DNA from: Fremontodendron californicum
Lineage: Eukaryota; Streptophyta; Magnoliopsida; Malvales; Malvaceae
Direction of reading: 5' to 3'
Length of the DNA stretch: 64,000 nt
Assembly (NCBI GenBank): GCA_030761205.1
Contig: JAULJL010000048.1
Coordinates: 5,261,501-5,325,500 of the forward strand
The notes beneath the pieces are model-generated. The model was not told the DNA's origin. It saw only the letters and a program-made list of their open reading frames with translations, and searched no databases. The translations under genes and the position numbers were made by a program. Positions 31,506-41,095 of this stretch are shown here, piece after piece (position 1 is the stretch's first letter; each line of letters starts with the position of its first letter).

Positions 31506-32042
31506 ATGGATGATATTCTCACAAGATTGCAGAAACGATTTCCTCCTTTTCCTCGAAATATTTTACTGAAGCTTTACCAAGTTCGATTTGAAAGATTAAG
31601 AATGCTTATGCACAAAGGGATTCCTGAAGACATACGTTGGATAATTGAAGCCAAGGTATGTGAAGATGAATATCTTCCTGTTTTGCATTTACCAGGTACA
31701 GGTAGAAGCACTTTTGCAAAGAAGCAACGAGCAAAGCGCATGAGTTCAAATTGCCACAAATGTGCACGATGGACGTGTAACGGTAAATGTCGTTCTATTG
31801 GGATTTCGTCCTCTAATCGAGATGATAAAATTGAATTCATTAAGGATGGACTGAGTAAGGAGAATTTGGGTAATATCCAACTTTCTCTTGAGACGCATCC
31901 TAGTGGAGACGTACAAAGAGAAATTCTTGATTTATGGCCGCAATTCCAAAGGGAATGGCAACATCTTGGGAATCTGATGTTAAAAGACCCTGTTTGCCAG
32001 CTTGTAAGAAAACTGGATGGGAAGCATATCCTCGACTCATAG
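31506..32042 (+). CDS. ORF2: Cys-rich basic protein, betaflexivirus NABP-like (element E copy)
   Basis: Intact 178 residues. The ATG is chosen as in the other copies. GRSTFAKKQRAKR carries one Arg-to-Gln change within the basic run, and the four cysteines 83, 86, 91, 95 are present. Other changes are Cys for Arg at residue 52 and Ser for Pro at 101. The upstream frame is open but lacks family conservation. The proposed role, nucleic-acid binding and possibly interference with silencing, is inferred from the motif pattern. Confidence 0.65.
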   Translation: MDDILTRLQKRFPPFPRNILLKLYQVRFERLRMLMHKGIPEDIRWIIEAKVCEDEYLPVLHLPGTGRSTFAKKQRAKRMSSNCHKCARWTCNGKCRSIGISSSNRDDKIEFIKDGLSKENLGNIQLSLETHPSGDVQREILDLWPQFQREWQHLGNLMLKDPVCQLVRKLDGKHILDS

Positions 32043-32414
32043 AGGCGTTTAAGCCGTTTCTGGACGTAAAACCAGAGGAAGATGTGAGCCACAATCACAA
32101 CTACAATAAATGACTTCTCAACTTTTGGTTTGATTTGCAATAACTTCATTTCGGTTTAATTTACGTGTTGTTAGATCTTTGTAATTATTCTCTTTTTTTT
32201 TTTTTTTTTTTTTTTGCATTGGTCTTTTACGGTTGATTTTTCTTCTCTTTTTGATTTTCTTCCTGAAATCACGCAAAAATCTTTTGTTAGGTTAACATTT
32301 TCTTCTGACAGGTCAAATACACTTTCGGCGACATTATTACTCTTGTCTGATTCACTACTCAGTCCTCTATATATTACACCATGTTCTCATTCTCTTTCAG
32401 GCACTTGAAAAAAA
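32043..32414 (+). promoter_or_regulatory. ORF2-LOG spacer with LOG upstream signals, element E
   Basis: Noncoding spacer with a T run near 32192-32214, the TATA-like CTATATATTA about 50 bases before the LOG ATG, and a pyrimidine tract ending CTTTCAG. In this copy a TGA directly precedes the A run before the ATG, so no upstream extension of LOG is possible. Confidence 0.5.
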
Positions 32415-33062
32415 ATGGAAAGTACTTCGTCCCAACGCATTAAAAAAATTTGTGTCTTTGGAGGTGCTTATCCAGGGAAAAATAACATATTCGCTGATGA
32501 AGCCATAAGAGTTGGAGTAATACTTGCCCAACAAAAGATCCAGTTGATTTATGGAGGCGGTAGTACGGGTTTAATAGGAGCAGTCGCTACATCAGCACAC
32601 GCCGGAGGAAGTCCAGTTCTAGGAATCGTGCCAAAACTATTCACAGGTTTTTGTGGACCTACCGTGGGTAAGGAAATACAAGTCTGGAGTATCCCTGAAC
32701 GGATAACAATCATGTACCATTCTGCCGATGCATTCATTGCTTTACCAGGAGGTCTGGGTACATTGGAAGAAATAGCTTGCGTGGCTTCTTGGTCATCTTT
32801 GGTCACAAATAAGAAACCCATTGGTTTGCTTAATATTAATGGTTATTTTAGTAATTTGCTTTCATATTTAGATAATGCTGTGGATAATGGATTCATTTTT
32901 TCAGAGGCAAGGAGAACCATAATTTCTGCTACAACCATTGAAGATTTACTCAAAAAGCTCCAAGCTTATGAGTATTTATCTGCTACGGTTGTTTCGCAAA
33001 CGCTCGAAAAAAGAAAAAGAGATATGGACGAGCAAGGAGTGGATTGCACTCTGTCTTTGTGA
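32415..33062 (+). CDS. LOG-like cytokinin-activating enzyme homolog (element E copy)
   Basis: Intact 215-residue frame. The LOG family cleaves cytokinin riboside 5'-monophosphates to the active free base. Visible motifs: VFGGAYPGK (14-22), the nucleotide-binding YGGGSTGL (46-53), the Arg of PERxTIM (96) aligned with the conserved catalytic Arg, and PGGLGTLEE (111-119), the family's PGGxGTxxE signature with Leu where plant LOGs usually have Tyr. The C-terminal tail has a basic EKRKR patch near 198-202, a possible nuclear signal. Plant LOG genes contain several introns; this one has none, as expected for an RNA-derived capture. Met54 is Ile here. It lies downstream of ORF2 on the same strand. 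Confidence 0.82.
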   Translation: MESTSSQRIKKICVFGGAYPGKNNIFADEAIRVGVILAQQKIQLIYGGGSTGLIGAVATSAHAGGSPVLGIVPKLFTGFCGPTVGKEIQVWSIPERITIMYHSADAFIALPGGLGTLEEIACVASWSSLVTNKKPIGLLNINGYFSNLLSYLDNAVDNGFIFSEARRTIISATTIEDLLKKLQAYEYLSATVVSQTLEKRKRDMDEQGVDCTLSL

Positions 33063-35123
33063 CATTATCTAACATTTTGTTTGTTGTGTCTCAGTTATAA
33101 TAAGTGGTTAGCAACCTCTGCAGGTAATATCTCCTAAATTCTACCTTTAGTAGGGGGTAAGGGACATATTTTGCTAATTTTTAAAAAATATATATATATT
33201 TGATGTGTTTTAAGCCATTTAGAAGTATTCATTCTGAACAAGGTCTGAGTAAGGGAGACTTGAGACATACCTTGTCAGTTTGATTTCTTCTTTCAAAAAA
33301 AAAAAAAGTTTGTTGTGTTTTAAGCAATTTAGAAGTATTCATTCTGAACAAGGTCTGAGTAAGGGAGACTTGAGACATACCTTGTCAGTTTGATTTTAAT
33401 CTTTTTATGTTTACTTGTTAATTTTTGTTTAGTATTTTAGGATTAATTAGGTTGCATGAGTTTGTTTTGTTTTGAGTCTTAGTTATTCCTATTCTTATGT
33501 TATTAGTTCTTTTCTCTTACACATGATTCTTTCATTTGGGTTAATAGACTTACATTGAGGACAATGTAAGAATTAAGTGTGGGGGGAACGATTTAGGATT
33601 TCTTTTATTTTTGTCTACTATTTTTTTTATGAGTCTTTATTATTATTATTTTAATGTGTTCTAGTTCCTTTTTAATACAATGATGAGATATGAATTGCAT
33701 AAGTCTAAAACAGATTTATTAGTGAGAAGATTTTCATGAGAATTGAGCTTGATGTCAACCTTTTTATGAGCCAATGTTAATATGATATGTTGATTGAGAA
33801 AGAAGCATGTTTAGACTTAATCTGACTTGTATAATCATCCTTGTGAGTTTTTGACCTATAATGATTGATGCATTATACAAATCAATCTAATTTCTTTCTT
33901 GAGTGCTCTTATGATTACATGATTCTCTAGAACTTGCTTTAAACCGTTTGAGACTATATTGATACATGTGACAACATGAATATGATAGAGGCATTAGGAT
34001 TATAACCAGAGCCAAACAGCCATCCATTATTAATGTTCTAAGAGAACATCCCCACTAGTGAGCCAATTTGAGCCTACATTAAATATGCTATTTTATTGGT
34101 AACCAGAACTTACACCTAGCCTAAATATACTTATATCCTTACCCTTGTTCTAAAGATGGATTATATATTTTGAGACATATTGCAAAAACAAGGGATACTT
34201 TTTGAAAATTTGGGTTAGAACGAAAGATAAGTGTGGGGGAGGAGAGAGGCAAAAGTCAAGAGAAAAAGAAAGGGATCATTGTCAAATACATTCCCATATT
34301 AAAAAAAAAAAAAAATCTTCTCTTGAACTTCTAGTTAAAGTAAAGAAAAAGATGTTACAAAGTTGGTTGGAATGAAGCAAAGGCTCAACATGAATATTTA
34401 GCCTATGTTATTATGTGCTTTATAAGAATTTTGAGAAGTTTTATTCGTATGATCTTATTATGTCTCTAAACTCTATGAACTCTTTGGAACCTTTGTGATA
34501 TCTTTATCCTTTTGTTCTTTAACCACATTATAACCCTTTGGCCCTATTACAACCTTGAAAAAAGACCTCTTGATTTATGAAGTTGTATGATCTAAATAGT
34601 GGAGAATAGGTGGACAAGCAAGCATATGGTAGAACTGTTTTCATGAGATTGATTGAGTGTAAACACTTTACCACTACTTTAAAGAGTGAAAATCATGAGA
34701 GTATAGTGAGAAGTTGAGATTAAGTTGAATATGCACTATTTTGAATGAAATATGTTATGTTAATATTGGCTTAACTCATTTATTTACATTCAAGCATGAA
34801 TTTTTGTGAAATTCTTTGAGCTATTGATTAGTTAATAAGACTTGTTCAAAGATTGTCTCTAATTTATATTGAAAGGATTAGGAGTAAATATTTTTAGTGT
34901 ATGTAGTTTACTTATATTTTAGTTTTTCAATGTTTGTGGGTATCGTTCTAGCAAACCCTCACGAGACTAAACTCGTCCACTAGGGACACCTAGGGGTTTA
35001 AAGGCTTGTGTCACATGCTAAGTGCCACCATGATTTAATACGAAAATGGATTAGATTAGATTTTCTTATTTTATTTTTATTGAGTCGTTGCTAGGGACTA
35101 GCAACAATCTAAGTGTGGGGGTG
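33063..35123 (+). other. 3' region of element E, chimeric
   Basis: The first about 340 bases match the G/H 3' region, but the segment with the TGACATTG hairpin is missing and a unit of about 100 bp containing GAACAAGGTCTGAGTAAGGG is duplicated (33205-33400). From about 33430 it instead resembles the gag-only family of element C, with hairpin CTTACATTG-AGGA-CAATGTAAG at 33549-33570 and a purine run GTGTGGGGGGAA just after. A further purine run AAGTGTGGGGGAGGAGAGAGG lies near 34229. The true polypurine tract is at 35109-35123. No coding sequence is seen. Confidence 0.75.
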
Positions 35124-36636
35124 TGATAACTCGTATAATTATATAGTTCTTAGTTATGTTTTATTATTGTTTTGTGTCAAATACGAGTTATTATTGCTTA
35201 GTCTAATTGTGTTTATGATATTTTATATTTTTATGTAATTTGGTGTTTTTCACGAGTTTCTTTGAGTGATTTCTGATTACTAGGTAAATCAAGAATTAAG
35301 GGCAAATCCAATTCAGTTCCAGTTCCGACACCTTTTGCCATATCAGCTATATCTGGAGTTTCACTGAAGCATTAAGGCTGCAATTTTTATAGTGCATAGT
35401 TAAGAGGCATATCTATCTTTTTCATGTTTTACACTTCTTGAAACGGAGTCGTTTTCCCTAGCGAAATCGACCATCAAGTTGGCTGATGTGCAATGACGTC
35501 TGTGCTGACCTGTTTTGGTATTTTGACCATATCTTCCGATCCACATGAGAGAATGATCTGATTCCAACGGCTATGGATCCGTAACTGATAGGGGTATATT
35601 TTTCTAGAAGACCATTTGATCAGATCGAGCCTCCAACATTGACAAAATCGACCATCAAGCTGGCTGATCAGAATTGTCATACAATATGACGAAAATTGTT
35701 AGAAAAATGCACCCACCTATTATACCTACCTTTGAAATTTATAAAGCTTGTCTCTTGTCATTTAGCTCTCCAAAATGTGTATAAATAGAGGGCCTTGGAT
35801 GATTGTAAGAGTAACATTAGACATTGGTAGGATATTAGCCATTGTAATAAAATTCTCTTAGTTTTCTTCTTCTTTCCTTTCTCTAGTTTTCTTTTTTTTT
35901 ATTTACTTATGCTTCTTACATTTCTTTTCATTTTATTCATATCTAGTATGTGTTGCTAATCATATTGTTGAGGTGATGAGGTGAAGCTTTTGGTAAATGC
36001 TAAGGTTAGTCTCTTAAACATGAGCTAAAATGAATCATCATTTATAAACACTAGTATAGATAATATTTTCTTTTGGTTTAAAATCATACTTGCAAAGTAG
36101 GGATCTTGATTCATTATTGACAATGAAAATGGCACAGTAAATGCTTGGTTTCATAACCTTGATTTGTTGTAGACATATACCTTGGCATAAGGAATGCTTG
36201 GACTCTTTTTATGAGTTTTGAGGACACCAAATGAACATAATATCATATGCTATGGACGTTGGACAATTTGGACTGAATTGCTAAACCTTCCGATTGGAAT
36301 CTCCCTTATGTGTGAATTTCAATTGTGTAATAAAACAAGATTAATCTTAGCATAACACCAAGAGTGGATTCTCTAACCTCAACATCTTTTCTTATTGTTT
36401 TGTTTATATCTTGTTTAATTTCTTTTATGTTGTTTTGTTTATTTTGTTCTCTAATATCTTGTTTATCTTGTTTTGTTGTTGATTCCCTAATATCTTGTTT
36501 ACTTTCTTTTTCTTATATATTTATAAACTTATACTTACTAATACGCTTCCCTGTGGTTCGACCTCGGACACCCGAGAATTTATTACTTGAACATAACCTG
36601 CACTTGGGTTTACAACTCTTAATTGAGTCTTCATCA
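35124..36636 (+). repeat. LTR E' (3' LTR of element E)
   Basis: 1513 bp, near-identical to LTR E, with the same TTCATCA end and TGACGTC motif (35494-35500). TATAAATA at 35780-35787. Followed directly by an inverted ORF2 fragment rather than by a target duplication. Confidence 0.92.
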
Positions 36637-36741
36637 CATAAGCATTCTTAATCTTTCAAATCGAACTTGGTAAAGCTTCAGTAAAATATTTCGAGGAAAA
36701 GGAGGAAATCGTTTCTGCAATCTTGTGAGAATATCATCCGT
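36637..36741 (-). pseudogene. ORF2 5' fragment (fragment F)
   Basis: Only about the first 35 codons are present, and the start codon is ACG instead of ATG (36739-36741). The upstream pyrimidine tract with CAG is retained at 36742-36760. Confidence 0.85.
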
Positions 36742-36884
36742 CCTGAAAAAAAAATGAAAGAGAAATTGAAAGAGAAATTTATATACAATATCAGTTTTGT
36801 GGGTAGCTGATGGAACCGACTTAAATAATCACGGAGTACCGTTATCCGCCATTTAACCGGGGTTAAAAAAAATTATATTTACAT

Positions 36885-38063
36885 CTAGTTATTTTCAAAA
36901 CAAGGATCAGAAAGAAAAACAACCTCTTCTTGAGTAACATGATTTTCCAAAAAGAGTTTGAGTCTTTGTCCATTTACCTTGAATACTTTACCATTTTGAG
37001 GATTCTCAATGTCAACTCCTCCATAATGATACACATGCTTAACCACAAATGGGCCAGTCCATCTTGATCTCAACTTACCAGGAAATATGTGAAGTCTAGA
37101 ATTATAAAGTAGAACTTTTTGCCCAACATCAAATGTTTTTCTTGAAATTAACTTGTCATGAAAGGCTTTAGTTCTTTCTTTATGAATTTTAGAATTCTCA
37201 TATGCATCATTTCTGAGTTCCTCAAGTTCATTTATTTGTAATTTCCGTAAATTAGAAGTGTCATCAAGGTTTGAGTTGAACATTTTAATGGCCCAATATG
37301 CTTTATGCTCAAGTTCCACAGGTAAATGACAAGGTTTTCCATAAACTAGCCTATAAGAAGACATGCCCAATGCTGTTTTAAAAGTTGTTCGATAGGCCCA
37401 TAATGCATCGTTAAGTCTAAGAGACCTATCTTTGCGATTTGGATTAACCGTCTTTTCCAAAATTTGTTTAATCTCCCTATTTGCTAATTCTACCTGTCCA
37501 TTTGTCTGCGAGTGATAAGGGGTTGCAACTTTGTGTGTAATGGCATATTTCTTCATTAATGTTTCAAAAACCTTGTTGCAAAAATGTGTTCCCCCATCAC
37601 TTATGATAGATCGAGGAATTCCAAATCGACTCAAAATATTTTCTTTTAAAAATTTAATCACTGTTTTGTGATCATTATTTCGACATGGAATTGCCTCTAT
37701 CCACTTTGAAACATAATCTATTGCAACTAAAATGTATAAGAAACCAAAAGATGGTGGAAATGGTCCCATGAAATCAATACCCCAACAGTCAAAAATTTCA
37801 ATTACAAGAATTGGGTTCAAAGGCATCATGTTTCTTTTCGAAATGGAACCTAATTTTTGACAACTTTCACATGACTTGCAAAAATTATATGCATCTTTGA
37901 ATAAAGTTGGCCAGTAAAATCCACACTGTAAAATTTTTGCAGCAGTTTTCTTTGATGAAAAATGACCACCACATGCCTCGGAATGACAAAACTTAATTAC
38001 ACTACTTACCTCATTGTCGGGAATGCATCTTCGAAAAATCTGATCAGGACAATATTTGAACAA
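36885..38063 (-). pseudogene. Integrase (fragment F)
   Basis: A 392-residue open segment from just before the HHCC zinc finger to the usual C-terminus. The Asp, Asp and Glu catalytic residues and the GPF region are all present. It is cut off from RNase H by a one-base loss near 38094. Minor changes include Ser for Pro in YHSQTNG and Arg for Trp after NRKD. Without an in-frame upstream pol it has no natural start. Confidence 0.88.
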
Positions 38064-38089
38064 GTAAGGGTCATCCCAGTAGAACTTCT

Positions 38090-38854
38090 TTACCTCTTCA
38101 GAAACTTCCTTTTATCTTGGGGGCTCCATTGAGAAGGAATTTTTCCTGTAGCAAGAAAATTAGCAATGTCAGCAAACAAAGGTGTCGTGGAGACAATTAG
38201 AAGCTGTTCATCAGGAAAAGTATCATTTATTGGTGAGGTTCCAAAAGATTCATCACAAACAAGTCTTGATAAATGATCAGCCACCACATTTTCTACTCCT
38301 TTTTTATCTCGAATGGTGATGTCAAATTCTTGCAGCAAAAGGATCCACCTCAGCAACCTAGGTTTTGCATCCTTCTTAGAGAGAAGATATTTTAAAGCTG
38401 CATGATCACTAAAGACAACAATTGATGATCCAACAAGGTAAGATCTGAATTTATCCAATGCAAAAACAACTGCAAGTAATTCCTTTTCTGTAGTGGAATA
38501 ATTCATTTGGGCTCTATTTAAAGTTTTACTTGCATAGTAAATTACATGTGGTTTATTATCTTTCTTTTGTCCTAACACAGCACCAACAGCATAGTCACTA
38601 GCATCACACATTATTTCAAATGGTAAAAACCAATCAGGAGATCTCATAATAGGAGCAGTAATGAGCATATTTTTGAGTTTTTCAAAAGCATCTTCACAAT
38701 CATTAGTCCATTCAAATGCAGTGCCTTTCGTTAAAAGATTACATAGAGGTTTAGATATCGTGCTAAAATCTTTTACGAATCTTCTATAAAAATATGCATG
38801 TCCCAAGAATGACCTAATATCCTTTACTGTCTTTGGTGTGGGTAGATTAGCAAT
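38090..38854 (-). pseudogene. RNase H and end of RT (fragment F)
   Basis: An open segment with CDASDYAVGAVL, YASKTLNRAQMNYSTTEKELLAV and FSDHAALKYLL RNase H features. It keeps the Gly codon after RDKK that is a TGA in B and H, so it belongs to a separate line of descent. Its 5' end stops inside RT at the mosaic filler. Confidence 0.88.
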
Positions 38855-38948
38855 AACCTTGGTTTAGATATCGTGCTAAAACCTTGGTTTGATGACACAT
38901 TGGGCCATTAAAATGCGCTGGGACTTGTCATTTGCCTGTTAATTTCAA
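38855..38948. other. Mosaic filler between inverted and direct pol fragments
   Basis: About 95 bases built from short copies of nearby sequence. 38870-38890 repeats 38750-38770. CATTGGGCCATTAAAATG near 38908 repeats integrase sequence found just to the right. TTGTCATTTGCCTGT near 38925 is a near copy of the following segment, and TTAATTTCAAGAAAA near 38939 copies 39138-39152. The pattern is that of templated insertions at a repaired break. Confidence 0.75.
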
Positions 38949-39403
38949 GAAAACCTTGTCATTTACCTGTGGAACTTGAGCATAAAGCATATTGGGCCAT
39001 TAAAATGTTCAACTCAAACCTTGATGACGCTTCTAATTTACGGAAATTACAAATAAATGAACTTGAGGAACTCAGAAATGATGCATATGAGAATTCTAAA
39101 ATTCATAAAGAAAGAACTAAAGCCTTTCATGACAAGTTAATTTCAAGAAAAACATTTGATGTTGGGCAAAAAGTTCTACTTTATAATTCTAGACTTCACA
39201 TATTTCCTGGTAAGTTGAGATCAAGATGGACTGGCCCATTTGTGGTTAAGCATGTGTATCATTATGGAGCAGTTGACATTGAGAATCCTCAAAATGGTAA
39301 CGTATTCAAGGTAAATGGACAAAGACTCAAACTCTTGTTGGAAAATCATGTTACTCAAGAAGAGGTTGTTTTTCTTTCTGATCCTTGTTTTGAAAATAAC
39401 TAG
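38949..39403 (+). pseudogene. Integrase C-terminal fragment (G)
   Basis: About 150 residues from CHLPVELEHKAYW to the normal end FENN. The zinc finger and catalytic triad are missing. Starts at the mosaic filler. Confidence 0.88.
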
Positions 39404-39546
39404 ATGTAAATATAATTTTTTTTAACCCCGGTTAAATAGCGGATAACGGTACTCCGTGATTATTTAAGTCGGTTCCATCAGCTACCCACAAAACTGATAT
39501 TGTATATAAATTTCTCTTTCAATTTCTCTTTCATTTTTTTTTCAGG

Positions 39547-40082
39547 ATGGATGATATTCTCACAAGATTGCAGAAACGATTTCCTCCTTTTCCTGGAAAT
39601 ATTTACTGAAGCTTTACCAAGTTCGATTTGAAAGATTAAGAATGCTTATGCACAAAGGGATTCCTGAAGACATACGTTGGATAATTGAAGCCAAGGTACG
39701 TGAAGATGAATATCTTCCTGTTTTGCATTTACCAGGTACAGGTAGAAGCACTTTTGCAAAGAAGCGACGAGCAAAGCGCATGAGTTCAAATTGCCACAAA
39801 TATGCACGATGGACGTGTAACGGTAAATGTCGTTCTATTGGGATTCCGTCCTCTAATCGAGATGATAAAATTGAATTCATTAAGGATGGACTGAGTAAGG
39901 AGAATTTGGGTAATATCCAACTTTCTCTTGACACGCATCCTAGTGGAAACGTACAAAGAGAAATTCTTGATTTATGGCCTCAATTCCAAAGGGAATGGCA
40001 ACATCTTGGGAATCTGATGTTAAAAGACCGTGTTTGCCAGCTTGTAAGAAAACTGGATGGGAAGCATATCCTCGACTCATAG
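39547..40082 (+). pseudogene. ORF2, frameshifted (G copy)
   Basis: One T is missing near 39604 (codon about 19), and the second Cys of the cluster is Tyr (CHKYARW). The remaining frame is open from an internal ATG at 39642 for 146 residues. The normal product cannot be made. Confidence 0.85.
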
Positions 40083-40447
40083 AGGCGTTTAAGCCGTTTC
40101 TGGACGTAAAACCAGAGGAAGATGTGAGCCACAATCACAACTACAATAAATGACTTCTCAGCTTTTGGTTTGATTTGCAATAACTTCATTTTGGTTTAAT
40201 TTACGTGTTGTTCGATTTGTGTAATTATTCTCGTTTTTTTTTTTTTTTGCATTGGTCTTTTACGGTTGATTTTTCTTCTCTTTTTGATTTTCTTCCTGAA
40301 ATCACGCAAAAATCTTTTGTTAGGTTAACATTTTCTTCTGAAAGGTCAAATACACTTTCGGCGACATTATTACTCTTGTCTGATTCACTACTCAGTCCTC
40401 TATATATTACACCATGTACTCATTCTCTTTCAGGCACTCGAAAAAAA
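40083..40447 (+). promoter_or_regulatory. ORF2-LOG spacer with LOG upstream signals (G)
   Basis: Contains a T run, a TATA-like TATATATTA at 40401-40409 (47 bases before the LOG ATG) and CTTTCAG at 40427-40433. In this copy the frame of LOG is open far upstream through the spacer, owing to the length of the A run before the ATG. Confidence 0.5.
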
Positions 40448-41095
40448 ATGGAAAGTACTTCGTCCCAGCGCATTGAAAAAATTTGTGTCTTTGGAGGTGC
40501 TTATCCAGGGAAAAATAAAATATTAGCTGATGAAGCCATAAGAGTTGGAGTAATACTTGCCCAACAAAAGATCCAGTTGATTTATGGAGGTGGTAGTACG
40601 GGTTTAATGGGAGCAGTCGCTACATCAGCACACGCCGGAGGAAGTCCAGTTCTAGGAATCGTGCCAAAACTATTCACAGGTTTTTGTGGACCTACCGTGG
40701 GTAAGGAAATACAAGTCTGGAGTATCCCTGAACGGATGACAATCATGTACCATTCTGCCGATGCATTCATTGCTTTACCAGGAGGTCTGGGTACATTGGA
40801 AGAAATAGCTTGCGTGGCTTCTTGGTCATCTTTGGTCACAAATAAGAAACCCATTGGTTTGCTTAATATTAATGGTTATTTTAGTAATTTGCTTTCATAT
40901 TTAGATAATGCTGTGGAAAATGGATTCATGTTTTCAGAGGCAAGGAGAACCATAATTTCTGCTACAACCATTGAAGATTTACTCAAAAAGCTCCAAGCTT
41001 ATGAGTATTTACCTGTTACGGTTGTTTCGCAAACGCTCGGAAAAAGAAAAAGAGATATAGACAAGCAAGGAGTGGATTGCACTTTGTCTTTGTGA
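40448..41095 (+). CDS. LOG-like cytokinin-activating enzyme homolog (G copy)
   Basis: Intact 215-residue frame with all family motifs: VFGGAYPGK 14-22, YGGGSTGLMG 46-55, catalytic-type Arg96 in PERMTIM, PGGLGTLEE 111-119, and the basic tail GKRKR 198-202. I start at the ATG shared by all copies, although an in-frame open stretch upstream would allow a longer product from an unspliced RNA. It lies behind a broken ORF2, so in this copy LOG is the only intact cargo. Intronless, as in the other copies. Activity is plausible but untested; Leu114 replaces the usual Tyr. Confidence 0.83.
   Translation: MESTSSQRIEKICVFGGAYPGKNKILADEAIRVGVILAQQKIQLIYGGGSTGLMGAVATSAHAGGSPVLGIVPKLFTGFCGPTVGKEIQVWSIPERMTIMYHSADAFIALPGGLGTLEEIACVASWSSLVTNKKPIGLLNINGYFSNLLSYLDNAVENGFMFSEARRTIISATTIEDLLKKLQAYEYLPVTVVSQTLGKRKRDIDKQGVDCTLSL

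Larger units (their letters stand above)
26776..36636 (+). mobile_element. Element E: Athila-LOG element with two LTRs, RT deleted
   Basis: 9.86 kb with LTRs of 1512 and 1513 bp that share the variant end TTCATCA and differ by only a handful of bases by eye, so insertion or formation is recent. Internal order: primer-binding site, leader repeats, gag-protease-integrase tail fusion, ORF2, LOG, long 3' region, polypurine tract. No 5-bp target duplication is found, because the left LTR is preceded by another 3' region and the right one abuts an inverted fragment. Confidence 0.9.
36637..38854 (-). mobile_element. Fragment F: inverted Athila-type pol piece
   Basis: Minus-strand internal sequence from RNase H through integrase to the first codons of ORF2, with no LTR. 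Both ends are rearrangement joins: the left one to LTR E' and the right one to a mosaic filler. Confidence 0.88.

Noticed and set aside
32214..32408. Possible small protein HWSFTVDFSSLFDF upstream of LOG
   Set aside because: It has no ATG at its beginning and its relation to LOG changes with the A-run length; treated as spacer.
38855..38948. Whole cluster as an assembly artefact
   Set aside because: It cannot be excluded without reads, but element pairs with matching variant LTR ends (E) and joins with short overlaps look biological, so they are reported with this caveat.
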